From: Tissierellia bacterium
GTDB lineage: Bacteria; Bacillota_A; Clostridia; Tissierellales; Peptoniphilaceae
Direction of reading: 5' to 3'
Length of the DNA stretch: 64,000 nt
Assembly: GCA_012728775.1 (NCBI GenBank)
Contig: JAAYEN010000271.1
Span: 1 to 64,000 of the forward strand
This document shows positions 9,752-18,300 of this stretch, piece after piece. Both the position numbers and the translations under genes were made by a program. The notes under the pieces are model-generated. The model was not told the DNA's origin. It made no database searches and saw nothing but the letters and a program-made list of their open reading frames with translations. Within the stretch, counting starts at the first letter, position 1. Each line of letters begins with the position of its first letter.

Positions 9752-10783
9752 GTGGTGGTTGTCATAACTATTAGAGAGCGAATAGAAAAAGATGAAGAAT
9801 TACTACTTTGTGGGAGTGCAAGTTTAGCTAAAAATACATTGGGTAGAGAAATTCCAGAAATTGAATCGGAAATAAGAACTGAATTTCAAAGAGATAGAGA
9901 CCGAATTATTCATTCAAAAGCCTTTAGAAGACTTAAACACAAAACTCAAGTATTTATTGCTCCAGAACAAGATCACTATCGGACAAGATTAACTCACACA
10001 TTAGAGGTGTCTCAAATAGCTAGGACTATAGCTAGGGCTTTGAGATTAAATGAAGACCTAGTAGAAGCAATTTCACTTGGTCATGACTTAGGACATACTC
10101 CATTTGGCCATTCAGGTGAAGAAGTATTAGATAAACTTCATCCCAATGGATTTAAGCACTATGAACAAAGCGTTAGAGTAGTGCAATTTATTGAACAGAG
10201 AAATAGTGGATTAGGTTTAAATTTAACTTGGGAAGTTTTAGATGGCATAAGAAATCATAGTGGAAATAATGTGGCTTCAACTGAAGAAGGAAAGCTAATT
10301 AAATACGCCGACAGAATAGCATATATTAATCACGATATTGATGATGCCATAAGAGCAGGGGTTATTGAATTAAGTGATATACCTAGAGAGATACTGCAAA
10401 CTCTCGGATTTTCTCATTCTAGAAGAATTGATACTATGATCAAAGATTTAGTATACACTTCAATTGACACTGAGAAATTGCAAATGAGCCAACAAGTTGA
10501 AGATGCTATGATGAGTCTTAGAGAATTTATGTTTGAGAAGGTATATTATAATCCAGAAGTAAAAAAAGAAAGCAAGAAAATTGAAAGAATAATTACTGAT
10601 TTGTATGAATATTATATTGAAGATATACAAAGACTTCCTTCACATCATTTAAGTATTTACGAAAGAATAGATGCTACAGATGCAGATATAGTCTGTGATT
10701 ATATAGCTGGAATGACTGACACCTACATCGAAGATGTTTGGAATGAGATTTTTGTAGTTACTGAAATTATAGGACTAGGATGA
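9752..10783 (+). CDS. dgt: Deoxyguanosinetriphosphate triphosphohydrolase-like HD protein
   Basis: About 339-343 residues. The HD-domain signatures of the dGTPase family are clear: SKAFRRLKHKTQVF, HYRTRLTHTLEVSQIART and LGHDLGHTPFGHSGEE. The family hydrolyses dNTPs to deoxynucleoside and triphosphate, controlling dNTP pools. It stands immediately upstream of dnaG and sigA, the usual position in Clostridia. The start is unclear. GTG at 9752 or 9755 would lie within the sequence AGGTGGTGG that looks like the ribosome binding site. The family's usual N-terminus (TIRERIE) would begin at the ATA at 9764. Confidence 0.9.
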   Translation: MVVVITIRERIEKDEELLLCGSASLAKNTLGREIPEIESEIRTEFQRDRDRIIHSKAFRRLKHKTQVFIAPEQDHYRTRLTHTLEVSQIARTIARALRLNEDLVEAISLGHDLGHTPFGHSGEEVLDKLHPNGFKHYEQSVRVVQFIEQRNSGLGLNLTWEVLDGIRNHSGNNVASTEEGKLIKYADRIAYINHDIDDAIRAGVIELSDIPREILQTLGFSHSRRIDTMIKDLVYTSIDTEKLQMSQQVEDAMMSLREFMFEKVYYNPEVKKESKKIERIITDLYEYYIEDIQRLPSHHLSIYERIDATDADIVCDYIAGMTDTYIEDVWNEIFVVTEIIGLG

Positions 10784-10786
10784 TAT

Positions 10787-12565
10787 ATGGCATATTTTAT
10801 CGACGAGAATACAATTGAAGAGATAAAAAATAGAGCAGATATAGTAACTGAAATTTCTAATTATGTCGATATTAAAAAAATTGGAGCAAATTACAAGGGT
10901 CTCTGTCCATTTCATTCAGAAAAGACGCCTTCATTTACAGTTTCTCCTCAAAAGCAAATTTACAAATGTTTTGGATGTGGAGAAGGTGGGAATGTAATAA
11001 ATTTTATCATGAAAATTGAAGGATTGAGTTTTCCTGAAGCTTGTAAAAAGCTTGGAGATTCCTATGGGGTAGTAATTGAAAACAAGGGTAGATTAGATGA
11101 TGCTAGAGTAGAAAAACTGGACATGATGTATCAGATAAATAGAGAATTAGCTTTATTCTATATGAAAAATCTATCCGACTCCAAAAATGCAATGTCTTAT
11201 TTGATAAAAAGAAATATAAATTCAAAAATCGCTAAGAAATTTGGAATAGGATATGGAAAAAACTCTTGGGACGATGCTGTCAATTATTTAAAAAAACTAA
11301 ATTATGATTTGGATTTAGCCTTCCAATGTGGCGCTATAGGTAAAAATCAAAGTGGAAATTATTATGATTATTATAGAGATAGAATTATTTTTCCTATAAT
11401 TGATGCACGTTCTAGAATCCTAGGTTTTGGTGCCAGAGCTTTAGGTGATGAAATGCCAAAATACCTGAATACATCTGACTCTCCAATTTTTTTTAAAGGA
11501 AAAAATCTATATGGTTTGAATTTATTAAAACGAAATGAAAAAATAAAGAGGATAATTCTGGTCGAAGGGTATATGGATGTTATAGCTTTGGAATCTTTTG
11601 GAATTAAAGGTGGAGTAGCTTCACTTGGTACGGCCTTTACAATTGACCAAGCAAATATATTGCGAAAATATACAGACGATTTATATATTTCTTATGATGG
11701 CGATGAAGCTGGAATTGCTGCTACTAAAAGAGCCTTAGAAATTGTTCATTCTATTGACTGGGATGCAAATATAATAGAACTCAGGGGCGGAATGGATCCA
11801 GATACTTTTTTACAAGAAGAAGGAAAATTGAAATATGAAGTAGAAATAAAGAATTCTATTAGTGGTTATAATTATTTGATTAAAGACTATCAAAAAACAC
11901 TGGATTTAACAAGAATAGATGACCAAGCAAATTTAATTAGGTATATTGGAAATATAATAAGAAAAATAAAAAGTCCTATTCAAAGAGAACTCCAATTGAA
12001 GCAATTATCAAATAATTTTGATATTTCTATAGAAAGCTTAAAAAATGAGATTTATGGAAATAAAATTCAAAATACTAATGAAAGACAAAGAACTAGAAAT
12101 ACAAGAATAAAAATAAAACCACTAACGACAAATGATAAAATTTTTTTGGAGATATTTAGATTAGTCCTTCATGATAAGGAAATATACCGACTTATAGAGA
12201 ATAGAATAAATCCTTTGGAAATTGAGAGCATGCAGCTACGAGAAGTGTTTTTATCCATAGCAAGCTCCATGGAAGAAGATAAAATAAATAAGGACTCTTT
12301 ATTAAAATATTTGAAAGATAATTATATCATTGACCAAGAAATTTATGATGAATTAAACAAGAAAACCCAAGAATTTGATAAAATAAATACTAAAAATCTT
12401 TTAGAAGAACTTATAAGTAGAATAGAATTTACAGATGATAAGCTTAATAGAAATCAAATAATTGTAAGAATACAAGAACTTGAAGAAAATAAAAATAAAA
12501 CTCCCCAAGAAATTGAGGAATTAAAAGAGTTACTAGCAAATCTTATGAAAGTAAGTAAAGGCTAA
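10787..12565 (+). CDS. dnaG: DNA primase DnaG
   Basis: 592 residues, usual length. The N-terminal CHC2 zinc-binding domain shows LCPFHSEKTPSF and KCFGCGEGGN. The TOPRIM catalytic core has LVEGYMDVIAL near residue 260 and the acidic motif YDGDEAG. The C-terminal DnaB-helicase interaction region is present and Lys/Glu-rich. DnaG makes RNA primers for replication. It is 3 bases after dgt and 30 bases before sigA, the classical macromolecular-synthesis arrangement without rpsU. Confidence 0.98.
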   Translation: MAYFIDENTIEEIKNRADIVTEISNYVDIKKIGANYKGLCPFHSEKTPSFTVSPQKQIYKCFGCGEGGNVINFIMKIEGLSFPEACKKLGDSYGVVIENKGRLDDARVEKLDMMYQINRELALFYMKNLSDSKNAMSYLIKRNINSKIAKKFGIGYGKNSWDDAVNYLKKLNYDLDLAFQCGAIGKNQSGNYYDYYRDRIIFPIIDARSRILGFGARALGDEMPKYLNTSDSPIFFKGKNLYGLNLLKRNEKIKRIILVEGYMDVIALESFGIKGGVASLGTAFTIDQANILRKYTDDLYISYDGDEAGIAATKRALEIVHSIDWDANIIELRGGMDPDTFLQEEGKLKYEVEIKNSISGYNYLIKDYQKTLDLTRIDDQANLIRYIGNIIRKIKSPIQRELQLKQLSNNFDISIESLKNEIYGNKIQNTNERQRTRNTRIKIKPLTTNDKIFLEIFRLVLHDKEIYRLIENRINPLEIESMQLREVFLSIASSMEEDKINKDSLLKYLKDNYIIDQEIYDELNKKTQEFDKINTKNLLEELISRIEFTDDKLNRNQIIVRIQELEENKNKTPQEIEELKELLANLMKVSKG

Positions 12566-12595
12566 ATAAACTCTAGAATGACAAGAGGGATGCAT

Positions 12596-13720
12596 ATGGC
12601 TAAGACTAAAGAAGAATTAATTGAAAATACCGATGGATTGTCAAAGATATTAGAGACTCTAATTAAAGCTGGTAAAAATAAAGGTTTTATTACCTATGAG
12701 GATGTTGCTGAAGCTTATGAAGAGCAAGAAGATATTGACAGTGATGATATCGACCAAGTATATGAAAGGCTTGAAAAAGCACAAATTCAGATAATGTCTG
12801 AAAAAGAAGCGGACGATCATATAGATGATGACGATGATGATTTAGATGATTTAAATATCGAAGAAGAAGATCTTTCTGTACCTGAAGGTATTGCTGTTGA
12901 TGATCCAGTTAGAATGTATTTGAAAGAAATAGGGAAAGTTAACCTCCTTACAGCAGAAGAAGAAGTTATACTTGCAAAAGGCATGGAAGCAGGAGATTTA
13001 CTAGCTAAAAAACGATTAGCAGAAGCAAATCTTCGTCTTGTGGTGAGTATTGCTAAAAGATATGTAGGAAGAGGTATGATGTTTTTAGATCTAATCCAAG
13101 AAGGAAATCTTGGCTTAATGAAAGCTGTGGAAAAATTTGATTATAGGAAAGGATTTAAATTTTCCACATACGCTACATGGTGGATTAGACAAGCAATAAC
13201 AAGGGCTATTGCAGACCAAGCTAGAACCATTAGAATACCCGTTCATATGGTGGAAACTATTAATAAACTAGTCAGAACTCAAAGAAAACTGATAGTCAAA
13301 TTGGGTAGAGATCCTGCTCCTGAAGAAATAGCTAAGGAGATGGGCATAGAGGTTTCAAAAGTTCATGAGATATTAAAAATAGCACAAGAACCAGTTTCAT
13401 TGGAAACTCCAATAGGAGAAGAAGAAGATAGTCATTTAGGTGACTTTATACCTGATGAAGAAATAGTATCTCCATCGGATGCTGCTGCATTTACTTTATT
13501 AAAAGAACAACTTTCTGAAGTGTTAGACACTTTAAATGAAAGAGAAAAAAAGGTGCTGATTCTAAGATTTGGATTGGAAGATGGAAGATCCAGAACTTTA
13601 GAAGAAGTAGGAAAAGAATTTGATGTAACTCGGGAGAGAATTCGACAGATAGAAGCAAAAGCTCTTAGAAAACTTAGACATCCTAGTAGAAGTAAAAAGT
13701 TAAAGGATTTTCTTGAGTGA
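12596..13720 (+). CDS. sigA: Primary sigma factor SigA (RpoD)
   Basis: About 374 residues. An acidic region 1.1 (many Asp/Glu near residues 70-90) is followed by region 1.2 ([20 protein letters not shown]), region 2.3-2.4 ([19 protein letters not shown]), region 3 and region 4.2 with the helix-turn-helix [19 protein letters not shown]. It directs RNA polymerase to housekeeping promoters of the TTGACA/TATAAT type seen throughout this window. ATGs in frame occur at 12578, 12590 and 12596. AGAGGG at 12584-12589 best serves the one at 12596. Confidence 0.98.
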   Translation: MAKTKEELIENTDGLSKILETLIKAGKNKGFITYEDVAEAYEEQEDIDSDDIDQVYERLEKAQIQIMSEKEADDHIDDDDDDLDDLNIEEEDLSVPEGIAVDDPVRMYLKEIGKVNLLTAEEEVILAKGMEAGDLLAKKRLAEANLRLVVSIAKRYVGRGMMFLDLIQEGNLGLMKAVEKFDYRKGFKFSTYATWWIRQAITRAIADQARTIRIPVHMVETINKLVRTQRKLIVKLGRDPAPEEIAKEMGIEVSKVHEILKIAQEPVSLETPIGEEEDSHLGDFIPDEEIVSPSDAAAFTLLKEQLSEVLDTLNEREKKVLILRFGLEDGRSRTLEEVGKEFDVTRERIRQIEAKALRKLRHPSRSKKLKDFLE

Positions 13721-14421
13721 TGAAAAAAAGTATTAAGTTAGACGATAGGCTTAACGAAATCGTAAAAATTTTAGGCGAAAATGAAATAGTGGTGGATGTT
13801 GGTTGTGACCACGGTTATGTTGCAAATTATCTTATCGAAGAGAATTTTGCGAAGCTGGTATATGCTACGGATATTTCAAAACCCTCTTTAGAAAAAAATA
13901 TAGAGTTTTCAAAATATAGAGGCAACGAATATAAAGTCATTTCTTTATTAGGAAATGGCTTATTTCCTGTTAAAAACAAAGATTTTAATGCTGTAATTAT
14001 GGCGGGGATGGGTGGAGAATTGATAATGAAAATTATCGACGATTCATTAGATTTTATACAAGATAAGACTTTAGTTTTACAGCCCATGACTGCTCGAGTA
14101 GAATTGAGAAAATATTTAGGTAAAAAAGGGTTTCAGATAAAAAAAGAAAGTATAGTAAAAGATGGAAATAAATTTTATGAAATCATTAAAGCAGTTCCTG
14201 GAGAGGAAATTCAATCTACCTCATTTTACTATTTTGGAAATAATTTAGTTGAAGAATGTAATGAAGTATTGATAGAATATGTAAAACATCTTTTAGAAAA
14301 AAATAAAATGTACTTGGAGCAATCAAAAAAATCTAATACAGAAAAATCGATTTTACAAAGGAAGAAATTAGAAAAAGAGATAGAAATATTTAATGAGGTA
14401 TTAAATGGATGTAAAAGCTAA
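13717..14421 (+). CDS. trmK: tRNA (adenine22-N1)-methyltransferase TrmK
   Basis: 234 residues. The Rossmann SAM-binding motif I is [15 protein letters not shown], followed by [13 protein letters not shown] and [11 protein letters not shown], which characterise the TrmK/YqfN family. TrmK methylates A22 in tRNAs. The C-terminus is a helical, Lys/Glu-rich coiled coil. The frame starts at GTG 13717 or ATG 13720, overlapping the sigA stop; the ATG is equally likely. It overlaps the following NIF3 gene by 17 bases. The order sigA-yqfN-yqfO is as in Bacillus. Confidence 0.93.
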   Translation: MMKKSIKLDDRLNEIVKILGENEIVVDVGCDHGYVANYLIEENFAKLVYATDISKPSLEKNIEFSKYRGNEYKVISLLGNGLFPVKNKDFNAVIMAGMGGELIMKIIDDSLDFIQDKTLVLQPMTARVELRKYLGKKGFQIKKESIVKDGNKFYEIIKAVPGEEIQSTSFYYFGNNLVEECNEVLIEYVKHLLEKNKMYLEQSKKSNTEKSILQRKKLEKEIEIFNEVLNGCKS

Positions 14422-15190
14422 AGAAATAATAGACTTGATAGAAATAATCGCTCCAGAAAATATTCAAGCAGAATGGGATAATTCCGGACTACAAGTTGGT
14501 GATACTGAAAGTAATGTTCAGGGCATTCTTTTATGCATGGATATAACCGATAAAGCAGTAGACTTTGCTATAAAAAATAATTTGAACTTTATACTTTCTC
14601 ATCACCCTTTTTTCTTTTCAGATATAAAATCCATAGACTTTTCAACATACAAAGGTAAATTAGTAAAAAATATTATAGAAAAAAATTTGTTTATTTATTC
14701 AGCTCATACTAATTTAGATGCATCAGAAATTGGAGTTAATTCTGAACTAGCCAGACGCCTTGAATTGGAAGATGTAAAGAAATTTTCAGAATATGTAGAA
14801 GGTGAAGATATAGGTGTAGTTGGGAAATTCAATGGCAAGAGCTTAGAAAAATTAGTAAAAAAACTGACTGAGGAAATATCACCAGAGAATTTTGTTAAAG
14901 TTTATGGAAGATCTAAAGAAAGAATTGAAAAAGTTGCTATCATCGGAGGAAGCGGAAACTTTGGAATAAGTTTTGCTAAATCTATTGGTGCTGATGTACT
15001 TATTACTGGAGATACGAAACATCATGATGGTCAGTTGGCTTATGAAAATAATATTGTTCTAATTGACATTGGACATTTTTATTCTGAACTTCCGGTTTTA
15101 TTTATGTTAAAAGAATACCTAAATAAAAGTTTTAATGACCTAAATATTGATATATTTCAAGAACCAATTTATTTTATTGAAAATTTTTAA
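14405..15190 (+). CDS. Nif3-like dinuclear metal centre hexameric protein
   Basis: 261 residues. Metal-ligand motifs of the NIF3/DUF34 family are visible: LSHHPFFF, SAHTNLDAS and near the C-terminus GDTKHHDGQ and DIGHFYSE. At 261 residues it is the short form lacking the PII-like insert found in longer homologues such as B. subtilis YqfO. The biochemical role is uncertain; some members are proposed GTP cyclohydrolase-like or metal-handling proteins. It overlaps trmK and is last in this operon, with a strong terminator 30 bases downstream. Confidence 0.9.
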   Translation: MDVKAKEIIDLIEIIAPENIQAEWDNSGLQVGDTESNVQGILLCMDITDKAVDFAIKNNLNFILSHHPFFFSDIKSIDFSTYKGKLVKNIIEKNLFIYSAHTNLDASEIGVNSELARRLELEDVKKFSEYVEGEDIGVVGKFNGKSLEKLVKKLTEEISPENFVKVYGRSKERIEKVAIIGGSGNFGISFAKSIGADVLITGDTKHHDGQLAYENNIVLIDIGHFYSELPVLFMLKEYLNKSFNDLNIDIFQEPIYFIENF

Positions 15191-15220
15191 TAGTTAATGG
15201 TATCAGATAATGATTTTATT

Positions 15221-15248
15221 AAGACAGTTTTATGCTGTCTTTTTTTTT
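15221..15248 (+). terminator. Rho-independent terminator after the NIF3 gene
   Basis: A 7-bp stem AAGACAG / CTGTCTT with a 7-base loop leads straight into a run of eight or more T. It closes the operon that ends with the NIF3 gene. Confidence 0.85.
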
Positions 15249-15256
15249 ATAATTAT

Positions 15257-15285
15257 TTGAGTGAGTTACTTCTATTTGATATAAT
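15257..15285 (+). promoter_or_regulatory. Sigma-A promoter for purDL
   Basis: TTGAGT at 15257-15262 and a perfect TATAAT at 15280-15285 are separated by 17 bases. Transcription would start near 15292, leaving a leader of about 55 bases without visible riboswitch structure. So the purD-purL gene appears to be a stand-alone unit with its own promoter, not controlled by a guanine or PRPP riboswitch at this place. Confidence 0.75.
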
Positions 15286-15347
15286 AAATACTAGATTTTA
15301 TAATTACGTTAATTCTTTTATAAATTGCAATTAAATTTGGAGGCATT

Positions 15348-18300
15348 ATGAAAATACTGATAGTAGGAAGTGGAGCAAGAGAACACACCATTGGTGAAAA
15401 AGTAAGCAAAAGCAAGATGGCTGAAAAAATATACTTTGCACCAGGTAATGGAGGGACTGTATCCATTGGTGAAAATGTAAATATTCAAGGAAATGATATA
15501 GAAGGACTAGTAAATTTTGCTAAATCCGAAGGTATTGATTTCACTATAGTTGGGCCAGAAGATCCTCTCAACTTAGGAATTGTGGACGAATTTGAGAACG
15601 AAGGACTGAAAATTTTCGGTCCTACAAAAGCTGCAGCTAAATTAGAGGGCAGTAAAGCCTTTGCAAAAGATTTTATGATAAAGCATGGAATTCCTACTGG
15701 TAAATACATAAAAACAGAAGATCATGACAATGCTATAAAATTTGCAAAACTTCTCCTTGAAACTAATGGTAAAGCAGTAATAAAAGCTGATGGATTATGT
15801 GCAGGCAAAGGTGTATTTATTGTATCTAATGAAAAAGAAGCCAATGATTATCTTGAACAAATATTAGTAAAAGGTAATTACGGAGAAAAGAAAGTAATAA
15901 TAGAAGAATTTTTAGAAGGTTATGAAATGAGTCTTATTGCTTTTGTTGACAATAAAACAATAAAAATGCTACCTACATCAAAGGACCATAAAAGAATTTT
16001 TGAAGGAGAAAGGGGAGCTAATACTGGAGGAATGGGAACCTTCAGTCCAAACCTAGAAGCAGAGAATTATTTAGAAGAAATCGAAGAGAGCATTTTGAAT
16101 CCATTCTTAAAAGGAATTCAAGAGGATAACCTAGATTTTCGTGGAATTATCTTTATTGGACTTATGATTGGAGATAATGGAATAAAGGTTTTAGAATTTA
16201 ACACGCGTTTTGGAGATCCGGAAACCCAATCAATATTAAATCGAATTGATAGCGATTTACTTGATATTATGTTAAAGACAAATAGAGGAGATCTAGCTTC
16301 TGCAGTAATTGACGAAAATGATAAAAAAGTTGTGACGTTAGTATTGGCGTCTGGAGGTTATCCAGAAGAATATAAAAAGGGATATGAAATAAAAGGCTTA
16401 GATAAAGTTGAAGATGTGATAATTTATCACGCAGGTACTAAAGTCGAAGAAGGAAAAATCATCACTAATGGTGGTAGAGTATTATCTATAGTTGCGATTG
16501 AAGATGACTTTGAAAAAGCTATCGAAAAAGTTTATAAAACAGCAGATATTATTGAATTTGAAGATAAATTTTATCGAAAAGATATTGGACCATCAGTAAA
16601 TAGATATTATGTAGAAAAAAATGAAAATATATTTTACGACTACATTTCCATGAGAGAATCAATTATAACGGATCTAGAATTCGATCCAGGGGATATTAGA
16701 ATGTTTAGTCGCTATGATATAGAGGGACTTAATGGAGATTTGAAAGAGACTGTTGTGAATGAACTTCTCGCTGATGCTCATATTGAAAAATGTTATGCAG
16801 CTGAAGATGCTTTTAAGTTGGAAAAAGAACTTAAAAATCCATTAGTAGTGGAATTTCAACCAGGACAATTCGATCAAAGTGAATACGCAACCATAAAGAA
16901 TTTAGAGCTATTGAGTAAATCTAATGACATAAGAGTAAGAACTTCAAAAGTTTATGCTTTTTCAGAAGAATTAGATTATAGCCAGAAAGAGAAATTAGAA
17001 GAATACATTATTAATAAAACAAACCAGAGAAAAGGAAAACTCCTTGGAGTTCCTTCTACTTTAAATACAGATAATGAAAATTATCATATTAATGATGTGT
17101 ATTATGGATTTACTAAATTAGACGAGGTAGGTTTAAATAAATTCTTATTAGAGCATGGTCTTGCAATGTCCTTAGAGGATTTAAAATTTGTTCAAGACCA
17201 TTATAAAGAAATTGGACGAGACATTAATGAAACAGAGCTTTATATTTTAGATACCTATTGGTCAGATCATTGTAGACATACTACTTTTAACACTATATTA
17301 GATGTGGAATTTAAAGATAATGAAACTCTTTTAGATAAGAGGATACATGACGAATTTAATAACTATATTAAAATGCGACAAGATTTAAATCGTACAAAGC
17401 CTATATCACTTATGGATTTAGGAACTATTGTAGCAAGATATTTGAAATTCACAGGAGATTTAGATAATCAAGAAGACACAGATGAAGTAAATGCCTGCTC
17501 GATAGAAATTAAAGTAAAAGTAGAAGATAGAATTACAAAAGAGATTAGAGAAGAAGATTATCTTCTAATGTTTAAAAATGAAACACATAATCATCCTACA
17601 GAAATTGAGCCTTACGGTGGTGCTCATACTTGCATTGGAGGAGGTATTAGAGATCCTCTAAGTGGAAGAGCCCATGTATATCAAGCTATGAGAATAACAG
17701 GAGCAGGAGATCCGACAATTCCTTATAAAGACACTTTAAAAGGAAAACTTCCCCAAAGAAAGATTGCAATTGATGCATCTGAGGGTTATAGTTCCTATGG
17801 AAATGAAATAGGATTAGCTGCTGGATTTGCAGATGAAATTTATCACGAAGGTTTTGTCGCAAAGAGAATGGAATTAGGAGCCTTAGTAGGAGCTCAAAAA
17901 AAAGAAAATGTCTTAAGAGAAAATTCTGAACCAGGAGATATTATCCTTTTATTAGGTGCAAAAACTGGGCGTGATGGAGTGGGAGCGGCGACAGGTTCAT
18001 CTTCACAGCAAACTGCGGACGTAATTGAAGAAGCTTCCACAGAAGTTCAAAGGGGAAACCCTCCTTTAGAGAGAAATATAATGAGACTCTTTAGAAATCC
18101 AGAAGCAACAAAACTTATAAAGAAGAGTAACGACTTTGGAGCAGGTGGAGTTTCGGTTGCTATTGGAGAACTAGCAGATTCCTTAGATATTTATCTTGAC
18201 AGAGTCCCATTAAAATATCCTGGCCTTACTCCAAAGGAAATTGCTATTTCTGAATCCCAAGAACGAATGGCAGTAGTTATTGATGCTGAAAATAAGAATA

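Noticed and set aside
16590..16612. Possibility that the PurD-PurL fusion is a sequencing or assembly error
   Set aside because: Both halves are in the same frame, with a seamless two-residue junction. A lost stop would normally leave an intergenic remnant or frame change. Still, raw reads were not available.
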